Below, piece after piece: positions 27,804 through 37,187 of a stretch of 64,000 nt of DNA. The notes below the pieces were generated by a model, which worked only from the letters and a program-made list of their open reading frames with translations, made no database searches and had not been told where the DNA came from. Position 1 is the first letter of the stretch. Each line of letters starts with the position of its first letter. A program made the translations under genes and the position numbers. This stretch comes from an uncultured Alphaproteobacteria bacterium (GTDB taxonomy: Bacteria > Pseudomonadota > Alphaproteobacteria > Micavibrionales > Micavibrionaceae), in contig CAMLJM010000006.1 in NCBI GenBank assembly GCA_946480475.1, forward strand, positions 1 through 64,000, written 5' to 3'.

Positions 27804-27872
27804 AACCACGGATAAACACGGATAATTCTTATCAAAAATAGTTTATCCGTGTCCATCAGTGGTTAATTTTTT
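27804..27872. repeat. imperfect inverted repeat, probable terminator region of sodC
   Basis: The left arm (aaccacggataaacacggataa) pairs with the right arm (ttatccgtgtccatcagtggtt) with small mismatches, around a 16-17-base loop. The left arm holds the sub-repeat ACGGATAA-ACACGGATAA. Read on the minus strand it lies directly after sodC and is followed by a T-rich stretch, so it could terminate sodC. Read on the plus strand a run of six T follows. CCACGGATAAACACGGAT-like elements are widespread intergenic repeats in bacteria; other copies were not looked for outside this window. Confidence 0.55.
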
Positions 27873-27874
27873 CC

Positions 27875-28414
27875 TTACTTTAGAACACCACAAGCCAAAC
27901 GGTCACCTGAAGAACCTGATGGATCAGTCTTATAATCATCCGGGCCCGCATGGATCATAAGGGCTGAACCATCGGCATCTTTCAGATCTGCCATATCCAG
28001 TTCTTCGGTATAAATTTCAACCTTGGCCGTACCATCCTCATGAACCCAGATATTCGGCAAATCACCTTTATGCGCGCCTTCAGCACTCAGGAACCCGTGC
28101 TTTTCGCCTGCTTCAGCCAGATGGCTTCCTGCCTTTTTGAAATGATCCGCATGATCGTCACACGCCCCGACAGCATGCACATGCAGGCCATGCCATCCCG
28201 GTGTCAAACCCTCAACTTCAACCGTCAGTAAAAGACCATCCTCCCCCTCCCGGATCAGGGTGCTGCCCACATTTTTACCAGCATCATTCACCAGAGAAAT
28301 AGCGCTGGGTGTCGGGGCCTCTGCAGGCGCTTGCGCCATAGCCGGGGCACTCAGGCAAAACAACGCCACGCCTGTGAGTGTAAAGTTTAAGGTCCGCGCC
28401 ACAATCTTTTTCAT
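27875..28414 (-). CDS. sodC: copper/zinc superoxide dismutase, exported
   Basis: This periplasmic superoxide dismutase has a signal peptide (cleavage after AMA at about 27) and a 150-residue mature domain. Copper ligands H78 and H80 lie in GLHVHAVGAC; the metal-binding loop GSHLAEAGEKHGFLSAEG with H98, H106 and H115 and D118 in KGDLPN follows. H155 in MIHAGPDDY completes the copper site. C85 and C175 can form the conserved disulfide. A good ribosome binding site (AGGAGAGG, minus strand) precedes the start. It is transcribed alone, away from the tRNA gene. Confidence 0.95.
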   Translation of the reverse strand: MKKIVARTLNFTLTGVALFCLSAPAMAQAPAEAPTPSAISLVNDAGKNVGSTLIREGEDGLLLTVEVEGLTPGWHGLHVHAVGACDDHADHFKKAGSHLAEAGEKHGFLSAEGAHKGDLPNIWVHEDGTAKVEIYTEELDMADLKDADGSALMIHAGPDDYKTDPSGSSGDRLACGVLK

Positions 28415-28527
28415 AACAACACCTCTCCTTCTGGGTTTTGCGTCGCTATCAATCTATAGCAGTTTGCCTTGTTTTAAAGACTTGCAGTCGGAAAGCTTAT
28501 TTGATACCTAACAGCCTCCATTTCTGT

Positions 28528-28611
28528 GCGGTCGTGGCGGAATGGTAGACGCGCAGCGTTGAGGTCGCTGTGGGGCAACCCGTGGAAGTTCAAGTCTTCT
28601 CGACCGCACCA
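28528..28611 (+). tRNA. tRNA-Leu (anticodon GAG)
   Basis: The acceptor stem gcggtcg pairs with cgaccgc, and ACCA is encoded at the 3' end. The anticodon stem cagcg/cgctg encloses the loop TTGAGGT, giving anticodon GAG (codons CUC and CUU). A long variable arm (tggggcaacccg), expected of a class II tRNA, follows, then the T arm containing gttcaagtc. The length is 84 bases. Confidence 0.95.
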
Positions 28612-28763
28612 TCTTTCTTTTTATTTCGCATTTGCGAACAACCCCTTACATAGCTGACCTGTAATTAAAGCCCTTCCCGCAGGCTTTCATTCTTGCCATA
28701 TTTCCGGCACACTCGTGCTGCATCCATACACGCCCGGAATCTCCCGGTTTGATTGAGGTTTTT

Positions 28764-31079
28764 ATGAAAGATTCTATCCGCGAAGCCGCCCTTGAATATC
28801 ACCGCATCGGCACCCCCGGAAAAATTGCGATTGTCCCGACCAAAGCCATGTCGACCCAGCGTGATCTTGCGATGGCTTATTCCCCGGGCGTAGCTGCCCC
28901 TTGCGAAGAGATAGAGAAAGATCCTCTAAAGGCTCTCGATTACACATCACGTGGTAACCTCGTGGCTGTGATCTCTAACGGTACGGCCGTTCTGGGCCTG
29001 GGTGATATCGGCGCACTGGCATCCAAGCCTGTGATGGAAGGCAAAGCCGTCCTGTTCAAGAAGTTCGCCAACATCGATTCAATTGATATCGAGATCGACG
29101 AAAAAGATCCTAAGAAACTGATCGAAATCATTGCCTCATTGGAGCCGACATTCGGCGGCATCAACCTTGAAGACATTAAAGCCCCTGAGTGCTTCGAAGT
29201 AGAACGCGAACTGCGCAAGCGCATGAAAATTCCCGTATTCCACGACGATCAGCACGGCACAGCGATTATCGTGGGTGCAGCACTGACCAATTGGCTACAT
29301 ATTTCCAAACGAAAAATCACAGATATCAAACTGGTCACCAGTGGTGCGGGTGCTTCGGCCCTCGCCTGCCTGGGCGTACTGGTGAGCCTCGGACTACCGA
29401 AAGACAACATCATCGTCACTGATCGTGACGGTGTAGTTTACAAAGGTCGCGTCGGCAACATGGACCCTGAAAAAGCGCAATACGCCGTTGAAACAAACGC
29501 ACGCACGCTGGATGACGCGATTGAAGATGCCGACGTGTTCCTCGGCCTCTCTGCCGCCGGAGTTCTGAAGAAAGATATGGTCAAGAAAATGGCCAAGTCC
29601 CCACTGGTTCTGGCGCTGGCCAACCCAACACCGGAAATCCTGCCCGAGGAAGTGCGTGAAGTGAAACCGGACGCCGTGGTTTGCACAGGCCGTTCCGATT
29701 ACAACAACCAGGTAAACAACGTTCTCTGCTTCCCGTTCATCTTCCGGGGTGCTCTTGATGTAGGCGCTACCGCGATTAATGAGGAAATGAAAATTGCCTG
29801 CGTCCATGCCATTGCCAACTTGGCGCGCAAGGAAGTCAGCGCTGAAGTCGCTGCTGTCTATGGTGGGGAACAACTGGTATTCGGTCTTGATTACATGATT
29901 CCGAAACCATTCGACCCACGCCTGATTGTGGAGTTACCGATGGCGGTGGCCAAAGTGGCGATGGAAACAGGCGTCGCAACACGCCCAATTACAGACTGGA
30001 ATGCGTATCGCGAGAAACTGCAATCCTATACCTACCGTACCAGCATGGCGATGCGCCCGCTCTTCACACGTGCGAAAGCCGAACCCAAACGTGTCGTATA
30101 CTGCGAGGGCGAAGAAGAACGCGTATTGCGCGCCATCCAGATTGTTGTTGATGACGGCCTTGCAAAACCCGTGCTGATTGGCCGCCGCTCTGTCGTTGAA
30201 ACACGCATTAAACGCCTGCATCTGCGCCTTGAGGAAAACAAGGATTTCGAACTGATTGATCCTGAAAGCGATCCGCGTTATCGCGAATACTGGAACGACT
30301 ATCATAAGATGATGGAACGTCGTGGTGTTACCCCTGCTGTAGCACGCACAAGACTGCGTACCAATCCTACAGTGATTGGCGCCTTGATGGTTGCCAAAGG
30401 ATATGCGGATGCCATCATCTGCGGCACCATTGGTAACTACCAGAACCATATGAAACATGTGTGTGATATCATCGGCCTTCAGCCCGGCGTTGAAAGTCCG
30501 GCAGCTTTGAGCGCCCTGATCATGAACAAAGGCACATACTTCATTACAGACACGCATGTGAACCCGGACCCCAGCATTGCGCAACTCAGTGAAATGACAT
30601 TGATGGCGGCTGAAGCGGTGCAACGTTTTGGCATAAAGCCAAAAGTAGCCCTGCTCTCTCATTCCAATTTTGGAACTCATGAGAATGATAGCGCATTTAA
30701 GATGCAGGCAGCACTGGCAGATATTCGACATCGCGCCCCTGATCTGGAAATTGATGGCGAGATGAATGCCGATGCAGCCCTAAGCCAGACCATTCGCGAA
30801 GTTGTTATGCCAAACTCAACCTTGACAGGCGAAGCCAATGTTTTCGTCATGCCGAATGTTGATGCCGCGAACATTGCCTTCAATATGCTGAAGGTTCTGG
30901 GCGATGCGATTGCCATTGGCCCTATGCTGCTGGGCATGGAACGCCCAGCGCATATCGTTTCGACATCAATTACTCCTCGTGGTATCGTGAACGTGACGGC
31001 GGTCGCTACCGTCGAAGCCCAGATTTACGATGCCGAACACAAAACCGACCAGATCAGACAAGCGGCTATGAACGTCTGA
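28764..31079 (+). CDS. maeB: NADP-dependent malic enzyme with phosphotransacetylase-like domain
   Basis: This 771-aa enzyme decarboxylates malate to pyruvate, making NADPH. The N-terminal half (about 1-425) is the malic enzyme: [27 protein letters not shown], and the nucleotide-binding [17 protein letters not shown]. The C-terminal half (about 425-771) resembles phosphate acetyltransferase, which in this large MaeB class is thought to bind acetyl-CoA and regulate activity rather than catalyse. The start at 28764 is preferred over a TTG 15 bases upstream because GATTGAGG lies at proper spacing. It stands ahead of mgtE, 24 bases apart. Confidence 0.95.
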   Translation: MKDSIREAALEYHRIGTPGKIAIVPTKAMSTQRDLAMAYSPGVAAPCEEIEKDPLKALDYTSRGNLVAVISNGTAVLGLGDIGALASKPVMEGKAVLFKKFANIDSIDIEIDEKDPKKLIEIIASLEPTFGGINLEDIKAPECFEVERELRKRMKIPVFHDDQHGTAIIVGAALTNWLHISKRKITDIKLVTSGAGASALACLGVLVSLGLPKDNIIVTDRDGVVYKGRVGNMDPEKAQYAVETNARTLDDAIEDADVFLGLSAAGVLKKDMVKKMAKSPLVLALANPTPEILPEEVREVKPDAVVCTGRSDYNNQVNNVLCFPFIFRGALDVGATAINEEMKIACVHAIANLARKEVSAEVAAVYGGEQLVFGLDYMIPKPFDPRLIVELPMAVAKVAMETGVATRPITDWNAYREKLQSYTYRTSMAMRPLFTRAKAEPKRVVYCEGEEERVLRAIQIVVDDGLAKPVLIGRRSVVETRIKRLHLRLEENKDFELIDPESDPRYREYWNDYHKMMERRGVTPAVARTRLRTNPTVIGALMVAKGYADAIICGTIGNYQNHMKHVCDIIGLQPGVESPAALSALIMNKGTYFITDTHVNPDPSIAQLSEMTLMAAEAVQRFGIKPKVALLSHSNFGTHENDSAFKMQAALADIRHRAPDLEIDGEMNADAALSQTIREVVMPNSTLTGEANVFVMPNVDAANIAFNMLKVLGDAIAIGPMLLGMERPAHIVSTSITPRGIVNVTAVATVEAQIYDAEHKTDQIRQAAMNV

Positions 31080-31103
31080 CGCTGGGTCTAACCGAGAGCC
31101 GGA

Positions 31104-32525
31104 ATGACGAAAGAGGACGAGGACCTTCTGGACTTGCTGCGCCAGAATGCAAATGACTCAGAAGAACCTGAGTCAGAGTCTCCCTATGTCCTGAGCGATG
31201 ACCGCATTGAGGAGATCACCGAAGCCCTGCACAGTGGTTACGATGATGCCGTTGTCCATATCATCAGTGAACTTTCTGCCACCGAAGCCGCCGATCTGCT
31301 GGAAAAAGTGAGCGAGGAAGAGCGCAGCATGCTTCTCTCCCAGCATGCTGCCGCATTCAGCCCTGAAACATATTCAGAACTGGATGATGAACTGCAAAGC
31401 CAGATGCTTTCCAAAATGCCGCCCAAATACGTGGCCGCTATCATTTCAGAACTGGACAGCGATGACGCCCTGAGTTTGCTTGAAAACATTGACGAAGATG
31501 CCCGCAAAGACGTCATTCACAATCTTTCCGCCAGCACGCGTATCGCCCTCGTGGAGGGCTTGAGCTTCCCTGAATATAGCGCAGGTCGCCTGATGCAGCG
31601 CGAATTCGTAGCCATCCCGCAATTCTGGACTGTGGGCAAGACCATCGATTATCTGCGTGCAGCAGGCGATGATTTGCCCGATTACTTCTATGATTTGTTC
31701 GTCATTACACCTACTTATCGAGTTGTAGGAGAAATTCCGCTAAGCCGCGTTATCCGTGCGCGTCGCTCAGAAAAGATCGATCACCTGAAACTTGATGATA
31801 TTCACCCGGTTCCGGCAACAATGAACCAGGAAGAAGTGGCGCAGATGTTCATGCGCGAAGATATTACGTCTGCACCCGTTGTGGATGAAGAGGAACGCCT
31901 GATCGGCATGATCACAATTGATGACGTCGTTGACGTTATCGATGAAGAAGCACAGGAAGATATGCTACGCATGAGTGGTGTGGGTGAAAGCGACCTTTAC
32001 CGCGCCGTGATCTCCACTGCCTCATCACGCTTTCGCTGGCTATTTATCAACCTGTTTACGGCACTGATGGCCGCAACGGTTATTTCTTTCTTTAGTGATA
32101 CCATTCAGCAATTGGTGGCACTGGCAGTGCTGATGCCGATTGTCGCAGGCATGGGCGGTAACGCGGGGACCCAGGCGCTTGCCGTGGCGGTGCGCTCTCT
32201 TGCTACGAATGAACTTTCACGCGTCAACGAACGCCGGGTTCTGATGAAGGAGGTCGGTGTTGGTGCCATTAACGGGCTGCTTTTCGCTGTCATGATTGGC
32301 ACAACAGCAGGGCTATGGTTCCAAAGCCCTATGCTCGGCTGTGTTATCGGTGCCGCCATGATTATTAACCTGATCACAGCCGGATTCTTTGGGGCTTTTA
32401 TTCCCATTGTGTTGGATCGCATCGGTGCAGACCCTGCTGTCGCCTCATCGGTATTCCTGACTACCATGACGGATATTGTTGGCTTCTTTGCCTTCCTTGG
32501 TCTTGCCACCATCTTCCTGATCTAA
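31104..32525 (+). CDS. mgtE: magnesium transporter MgtE
   Basis: MgtE is a magnesium-gated channel. The 473-aa protein has the N-terminal helical superhelix domain (about 25-145), a pair of CBS domains (about 155-280), and five membrane helices at the C-terminus with the pore signature MPIVAGMGGNAGTQ. The end TDIVGFFAFLGLA is also characteristic. It probably shares a transcript with maeB. The stop overlaps the convergent argP-like gene by four bases. Confidence 0.95.
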   Translation: MTKEDEDLLDLLRQNANDSEEPESESPYVLSDDRIEEITEALHSGYDDAVVHIISELSATEAADLLEKVSEEERSMLLSQHAAAFSPETYSELDDELQSQMLSKMPPKYVAAIISELDSDDALSLLENIDEDARKDVIHNLSASTRIALVEGLSFPEYSAGRLMQREFVAIPQFWTVGKTIDYLRAAGDDLPDYFYDLFVITPTYRVVGEIPLSRVIRARRSEKIDHLKLDDIHPVPATMNQEEVAQMFMREDITSAPVVDEEERLIGMITIDDVVDVIDEEAQEDMLRMSGVGESDLYRAVISTASSRFRWLFINLFTALMAATVISFFSDTIQQLVALAVLMPIVAGMGGNAGTQALAVAVRSLATNELSRVNERRVLMKEVGVGAINGLLFAVMIGTTAGLWFQSPMLGCVIGAAMIINLITAGFFGAFIPIVLDRIGADPAVASSVFLTTMTDIVGFFAFLGLATIFLI

Positions 32526-33415
32526 ACCAGATTATCCTTTGCCGCTTTCCTGACGGCTTTCGTCAAAGCGTCCAGCGTGGGCGATGTTAAACGCCAGCTC
32601 TGCCAGTAAAGCGTATAGCTCATATCCTTGCCCGGCAGAAAGTTGACCAAGCGGCGCCTCTTCAAATATTCCTGCCCTATCGATTCAATCACCATGCCCC
32701 ACCCTAAGCCAGAAGCCACAGCCTCATGAAAAGCATATGTTGAAGGGACAAAACTGGTTAATGGCTCGGTTTTTGGCAACCGACCATGGATCTTCTTTAT
32801 AAACTCCAACTGGAATCTATCTTTGCGGTTAAACGCCACCATAGGAGCGCTTGCAAAGTTCTCTTTATTCACACCACCTGCAAAATGCTTCTTGATAAAT
32901 TCAGGCGTCGCCATCGGCAAATATCGTATGGAGCCTAATTTCTCAATACGGCATCCCTGAACAGGTTTAGATGATGTTGTGACAGCCCCCAGCACACGCC
33001 CCTCTTTCAACCATTGCGCTGTATGTTCCTGATCATCCGGGAATATCTCCAGAGACTCTCCTGTTGATCTAGAGAATCCTGAGATGGCCTCATTGAACCA
33101 TGTATCAATGCTGTCGGCATTCACAGCCACCGGTAATGCGCGCGATGGTGTTTCCTGCATGCTGTTCAGATCGTGCAGCAGGTCTTTCTCCAATATCTCC
33201 ATCTGCAGTGCATAACGATAAAACTTTACACCTTCCGCTGTGGGCCGACACGGCATTTCACGGATGATCAGCAAGACGCCCATTTTTTCTTCTAAAGCAC
33301 GTATGCGCTGCGAAATAGCAGACGGCGTGACAGAAAGGCTTTGGGCCGCTTTCTCAAAACTGCCTTCACGCAGTATGGCTGTAAAAGCCGACAAATGGAG
33401 ATGATCTATAATCAT
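32522..33415 (-). CDS. argP: LysR-family regulator, ArgP/LysG type
   Basis: This 297-aa LysR-type regulator has an N-terminal winged helix with FEKAAQSLSVTPSAISQRIRALEEKMG (about 20-46). It matches the ArgP (LysG) group, which senses basic amino acids and activates the LysE/ArgO exporter. A LysE-family exporter gene lies on the opposite strand at 33794, after a 96-aa gene, which supports the assignment. The intergenic region (33416-33500) is very AT-rich, as expected for a LysR target. The effector (lysine or arginine) is inferred only from the family. Confidence 0.88.
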   Translation of the reverse strand: MIIDHLHLSAFTAILREGSFEKAAQSLSVTPSAISQRIRALEEKMGVLLIIREMPCRPTAEGVKFYRYALQMEILEKDLLHDLNSMQETPSRALPVAVNADSIDTWFNEAISGFSRSTGESLEIFPDDQEHTAQWLKEGRVLGAVTTSSKPVQGCRIEKLGSIRYLPMATPEFIKKHFAGGVNKENFASAPMVAFNRKDRFQLEFIKKIHGRLPKTEPLTSFVPSTYAFHEAVASGLGWGMVIESIGQEYLKRRRLVNFLPGKDMSYTLYWQSWRLTSPTLDALTKAVRKAAKDNLV

Positions 33416-33500
33416 TAGCTTTTCTTAATATTATTAATTTTATTTAATTTTACTAAATACAGCAAATTGCCCTTAATAGCTACTAGAAAAGGAGAGAAAA
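33416..33500. promoter_or_regulatory. AT-rich divergent control region of the argP/lysE module
   Basis: These 85 bases between argP and the 96-aa gene are mostly A and T, with several TTAAT steps and TTATTTAATTTTACTAAATA. AGGAGAG (33491-33497) is the ribosome binding site of the plus-strand gene. ArgP-type regulators bind such regions, but I could not single out one operator. Confidence 0.5.
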
Positions 33501-33791
33501 ATGACTTTGGTATTGAAAGACAAAGAAATTGCCGTGCGCGTTCTTCGAAAAAACTTCATGGTAGCCGCCATTCAGCAAGGACGTGCGGCACTTGAACATA
33601 TTCAGGATACTGACCCTGAACTAGCAGAACTGATTACGCAGACATTCCCCCAACAGAATGGCCGTGCGGCTTTCTGGCTGGCGACGGAGGTAGATAAAAC
33701 CGGCCTTACACCCCTGCAGCAGTTAAACCGGGAAAAACGCGACGATGTAAAAAATCGCCTGATAAACTACATACCGCTAAAGCACCGCTAA
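33501..33791 (+). CDS. 96-aa protein upstream of lysE, possible antitoxin-like (DUF2384-like) fold
   Basis: This small soluble protein (96 aa) has a strong ribosome binding site (AGGAGAG). It is not confidently recognised. Its C-terminal part, AAFWLATEVDKTGLTPLQQLNREKRDDVKNRL, has the pattern of the MbcA/ParS/Xre antitoxin C-terminal domain (AxxWL..., a TPL step, then a final helix). The N-terminal part is helical. No toxin of the RES type is adjacent. The LysE-family gene starts two bases after its stop, so it probably shares ArgP control. The role could be regulatory or accessory to export. Confidence 0.55.
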   Translation: MTLVLKDKEIAVRVLRKNFMVAAIQQGRAALEHIQDTDPELAELITQTFPQQNGRAAFWLATEVDKTGLTPLQQLNREKRDDVKNRLINYIPLKHR

Positions 33792-33793
33792 TC

Positions 33794-34396
33794 ATGATGG
33801 CCTGGGAATCTTTCTATGTGGGAATAATCACCCAGGCCTCATTGATTGTGGCCATTGGTGCCCAGAATAATTTTGTTCTATGCCAGGGTTTAAAGCGGCA
33901 ACATGTAGGGCTGGTTGTCAACTTCTGTATTGTCTCAGACATCATACTGGCGGCTTGCGCCGTATTTGGCGTCACGTCTGTAATCAGTAACGCCCCCGTT
34001 TTTATCATCGTGCTCAAAATTATGGGCGCCGGGTTTTTACTCACCTACGGCCTCTTGTCATTCAGGTCTGCATTGAAAACCCAGACACTATCCTTCTCAT
34101 CAACCAACTCCAGCTCGGTTCTATTTTCTCTGATTGGTTTTACCTGGCTTAATCCTCATGTATGGATGGACACAATTTTATTATTGGGTGCGGTGGCTCA
34201 GACACAGCCAGTAACCACACGTATCTATTTCATGATGGGGATTTGCATCGTCAGTATTGTCTGGTTCTACGGCCTGGGTAATGGTGCCCGCTTTCTAAGG
34301 CCGCTCTTTACCAAACCCGAGACATGGAAATTCTTAAATATTCTGACGGGCACCCTTATGATTTATCTATCCATAACGCTGCTACTATCACCCTGA
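33794..34396 (+). CDS. LysE/ArgO-family amino acid exporter
   Basis: This 200-aa membrane protein has about six hydrophobic helices and the LysE-family signature IVAIGAQNNFVLCQGLKRQH near the N-terminus, with FTWLNPHVWMD in the middle. LysE/ArgO proteins export lysine or arginine when these reach harmful levels. Its position after an ArgP/LysG-type regulator is the classical arrangement, apart from the 96-aa gene placed between. A weak terminator follows at 34460. Confidence 0.92.
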   Translation: MMAWESFYVGIITQASLIVAIGAQNNFVLCQGLKRQHVGLVVNFCIVSDIILAACAVFGVTSVISNAPVFIIVLKIMGAGFLLTYGLLSFRSALKTQTLSFSSTNSSSVLFSLIGFTWLNPHVWMDTILLLGAVAQTQPVTTRIYFMMGICIVSIVWFYGLGNGARFLRPLFTKPETWKFLNILTGTLMIYLSITLLLSP

Positions 34397-34412
34397 TTTA
34401 AAAGATAAAACC

Positions 34413-34502
34413 GGCATACTCTTGATCTTGCGCTGCGGAACAGGTATCTAACTTTTAAGCCCCTGAAAAATCAGGGGTATTTCAATACCAACAAAGTATG
34501 CC
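34413..34502 (+). other. nested stem structure in the leader of the GNAT gene
   Basis: Three nested stems can be drawn: outer ggcatact (34413-34420) with agtatgcc (34495-34502), middle ggtat (34443-34447) with atacc (34485-34489), and an inner hairpin cccctga/tcagggg (34460-34477). The outer right arm ends three bases before the ATG at 34506, where no ribosome binding site is obvious. It may be a structured leader or a terminator plus chance pairing. Confidence 0.4.
34460..34482 (+). terminator. hairpin terminator after lysE
   Basis: CCCCTGA-AAAA-TCAGGGG forms a 7-base stem followed by TATTT. It lies 64 bases after the exporter stop. The T tract is short, so termination may be partial. Confidence 0.5.
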
Positions 34503-34505
34503 TGT

Positions 34506-35039
34506 ATGTCCGCCTCCAAACTTGTCCGCCCTGCCATTGATTACAAAGACAGCTTCCTGACGGCGCTGGCGGAATACCATGAGGAAGGCCGTTACCTGCA
34601 TCAGGACATTAACCGCATCCGAAACGATTTTCCGGCCTTTATCGAGGCTCTGCGTGCTGAACGCGGTTACCCGCATCAGCCTTATCAGGATTGGGTCGAA
34701 CCTGTACCGGAAACTGTATTATGGCTCGTAAAAGACGAGGAATATCTGGGCACAGTTGATATCCGCCACCGCTTAAACTGGCACCTTGAAAAATGGGGTG
34801 GCCACATTCATTTTGCAATCCGCCCCAGCCTGCGCGGCAAAGGGTTCGGCAAAAAGATCCTGTTGAAAGCCCTGCCCTTCGCAAACTATCTCGGTATTGA
34901 GAAAGCACTGATTACCGTGGCCCCCGATGACGAGCACGCGATCAAGGTGATCGAAGCCTGTGGCGGCGTTTTTGATGATGAAACACCGGAAACAGAGCAA
35001 TTCCCCGCCCGTCGCCGCTATCTAATTGACTGCACCTAA
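34506..35039 (+). CDS. GNAT-family N-acetyltransferase
   Basis: This 177-aa protein belongs to the GCN5-related acetyltransferases. The acetyl-CoA-binding motif A is RPSLRGKGFGKKIL (about 102-115), after a beta strand HIHFAI, and is followed by ALITVAPDDEHAIKVIEACGG, a normal motif B region. The substrate cannot be read. It resembles predicted acetyltransferases that act on small molecules. No clear ribosome binding site is seen; the upstream region forms a nested stem structure. Confidence 0.82.
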   Translation: MSASKLVRPAIDYKDSFLTALAEYHEEGRYLHQDINRIRNDFPAFIEALRAERGYPHQPYQDWVEPVPETVLWLVKDEEYLGTVDIRHRLNWHLEKWGGHIHFAIRPSLRGKGFGKKILLKALPFANYLGIEKALITVAPDDEHAIKVIEACGGVFDDETPETEQFPARRRYLIDCT

Positions 35040-35157
35040 GGCGATTTGCCCCCGAAAAGTCACGAAAATACCCCGGAAAAGCACGTGCTAAATGCTGGCA
35101 TTTCGATACTCTATAACCTATAAGTAAGCCAATTAAATTGTTCCGGAAATTATTTGT

Positions 35158-37110
35158 ATGGCACCCCGTAAGACTTCCAAAAAGACATCAAAAGGCAAAG
35201 GCCGTAAACGCGCACATTCATATGATGAGGGATCAGCCCTCGGAAGGCTGATTCATTTTGGATTAGTGGCCGGATTGTGGTGCTGCATAGCCTTGGCCGG
35301 TGTCATCGCTTGGTACGCAGCAGAACTGCCAGGGATTATTGATGACCCGCATTTCGAACGAAAATATGCCGTCACGGTTGAAGCTTTTGACGGTTCTACT
35401 GTGGCACGCTACGGCGAATTGAAAGGCATCAGCGTCGAAGTCAAAGACCTGCCGCCCCATCTGGTACAAGCTGTACTCGCTATCGAAGATCGCCGTTTCT
35501 ATAGCCACTGGGGCCTTGATCCGATTGGTATCGCCCGCGCCCTTGTAACTAATTTGCGCCACGGTAGCCTGCATGGCGGCTCTACCATCACGCAGCAATT
35601 GGCAAAGAACCTGTTCCTGACACCGGAACAAAAACTGAAACGTAAAATCCAGGAAGCCATTCTGGCTGTGTGGCTGGAGACTCAACTCACCAAAGATGAA
35701 ATCCTGAGCGCTTACCTGAACCGTGTATATATGGGTGGCGGCGCTTACGGTGTGGAAGCGGCTTCACGCATCTACTTTGGTAAGTCAGCAAAAGATCTGA
35801 ACTTGCGCGAATCTGCAGCGATCGCAGGCTTATTAAAAGCACCATCTCGCTATTCCCCTACATCAAATCCTGAAAAATCAGCCGAACGCACAAAAGTCGT
35901 GCTCGCGGCCATGAAGGATGCCGGTTACATCACAGACAAAGACCTGAAAGCCAACACCAGTTCTATTGACGCCGAAAGCCGCACAGTGGAAGGAAATGGA
36001 GAGCGTTTCTATTCCGACTGGATCGTAAGCGATCTCAACAGCCTGACAGGTGAATTGCCAAGCGATATGGTTGTCGAAACGACTATGATCCCTGAGATTC
36101 AGTCTGCTGCGGAAGCCGCTATCAAGCGTGTACTGGATGAATCAGGTGAAGATAAAAAAGTTTCCCAAGCCGCCGTTGTCGTCATGGATACCGATGGTGC
36201 TGTATTAGCTATGGTTGGTGGCCGTGATTACCGCACAAGCCAGTTTAACCGTGCTGTAGATGCCCTGCGCCCGCCGGGTTCATCATTTAAGCCGATTGTG
36301 TATCTGACTGCCCTGGAACAAGGCATGAAACCTTCTGACATGGTGAATGACGCCCCTGTCAGCTATGGCCGTTACAAGCCCACCAACTTCAAGAATGAGT
36401 ATTTTGGTGAAGTACCTCTGGAATTCGCCCTCGCACGCTCACTAAATACCGTGGCCGTGCAGCTTGCCTATAACGCCGGTGCCAGCACCGTGGTGGATAC
36501 AGCGCATCGTCTGGGCATCAAAGCGGATCTGCACCGCGATCTTTCCGTGGCACTCGGCAGTAGCGGTGTCCCACCTATTGAAATGGCGACAGCCTACGCT
36601 TCGATTGCACGTGGTGGCTATCTCGTGGTTCCTTACGGCATTATCCGTATCAAGGATACTGATGGCCGCTTAGTATATGAACGCGCGCCGTTTGCATCAG
36701 AACGTCGTGTCGCCAGCGAACATAGCATCGCCAACCTGATATATATGATGGAAGGTGTTGTTCAGGTCGGCACGGGCCAGGGTGCAGCCATTAACGGTTA
36801 CCGCATCGCTGGTAAAACAGGAACGTCGCAGGATTTCCGCGATGCCTGGTTCATCGGTTTCTCAGGCAATCTGATCTGCGCCGTATGGGTTGGCAATGAC
36901 GATAACTCACCCATGAAAGCCGTCACAGGCGGATCACTGCCCGCCGCAATCTGGAAAGAAACCATGACAGCCGCACTGAGAGTAGCCGAACAACGCAACA
37001 GCCTGAAACCGATGTATTCGAATTCTTCGATGGGCGGATTTGATGGAAATGGCGGCAACGGCATCGACAGCCTGATTGGCCGTCTGCTTTCGGCTCCTGC
37101 AAACAATTAG
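35158..37110 (+). CDS. mrcA: penicillin-binding protein 1A (glycosyltransferase/transpeptidase)
   Basis: This bifunctional class A PBP polymerises and crosslinks peptidoglycan. A basic cytoplasmic N-terminus and one membrane helix (about 34-56) lead to the GT51 glycosyltransferase domain with E110 in AIEDRRFYSHWG and GGSTITQQLAKNLFL. The transpeptidase domain has SSFK (S375-K378), SLN in ARSLNTVA, and KTGT (553-556). At 650 aa it is shorter than E. coli PBP1A, lacking the large insert, closer to PbpC/MtgA-like short class A forms. The promoter should lie in the 118-base upstream gap. Confidence 0.93.
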   Translation: MAPRKTSKKTSKGKGRKRAHSYDEGSALGRLIHFGLVAGLWCCIALAGVIAWYAAELPGIIDDPHFERKYAVTVEAFDGSTVARYGELKGISVEVKDLPPHLVQAVLAIEDRRFYSHWGLDPIGIARALVTNLRHGSLHGGSTITQQLAKNLFLTPEQKLKRKIQEAILAVWLETQLTKDEILSAYLNRVYMGGGAYGVEAASRIYFGKSAKDLNLRESAAIAGLLKAPSRYSPTSNPEKSAERTKVVLAAMKDAGYITDKDLKANTSSIDAESRTVEGNGERFYSDWIVSDLNSLTGELPSDMVVETTMIPEIQSAAEAAIKRVLDESGEDKKVSQAAVVVMDTDGAVLAMVGGRDYRTSQFNRAVDALRPPGSSFKPIVYLTALEQGMKPSDMVNDAPVSYGRYKPTNFKNEYFGEVPLEFALARSLNTVAVQLAYNAGASTVVDTAHRLGIKADLHRDLSVALGSSGVPPIEMATAYASIARGGYLVVPYGIIRIKDTDGRLVYERAPFASERRVASEHSIANLIYMMEGVVQVGTGQGAAINGYRIAGKTGTSQDFRDAWFIGFSGNLICAVWVGNDDNSPMKAVTGGSLPAAIWKETMTAALRVAEQRNSLKPMYSNSSMGGFDGNGGNGIDSLIGRLLSAPANN

Positions 37111-37130
37111 AACCAGTAGCAAACAAAAAA

Positions 37131-37153
37131 GGGAACGGTCAAACACCGTTCCC
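37131..37153 (-). terminator. terminator of the 161-aa gene (minus strand)
   Basis: GGGAACGGT and ACCGTTCCC form a perfect 9-base stem with a CAAAC loop. AAACAAAAAA precedes it on the plus strand, giving a T tract on the minus strand, so it terminates the leftward gene; it may also slow rightward transcription from mrcA. Confidence 0.8.
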
Positions 37154-37187
37154 TGCTAGTCAGATCACACCCTCTATACCCGAACCG

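Noticed and set aside
28625..28638. TTCGCATTTGCGAA palindrome after tRNA-Leu as a terminator
   Set aside because: The stem is only six bases with a 2-base loop and no T tract follows it.
29934..30731. 265-codon open frame on the minus strand inside maeB
   Set aside because: It is fully antisense to a strongly conserved gene and its translation looks like shadow coding, rich in cysteine and histidine with no family pattern.
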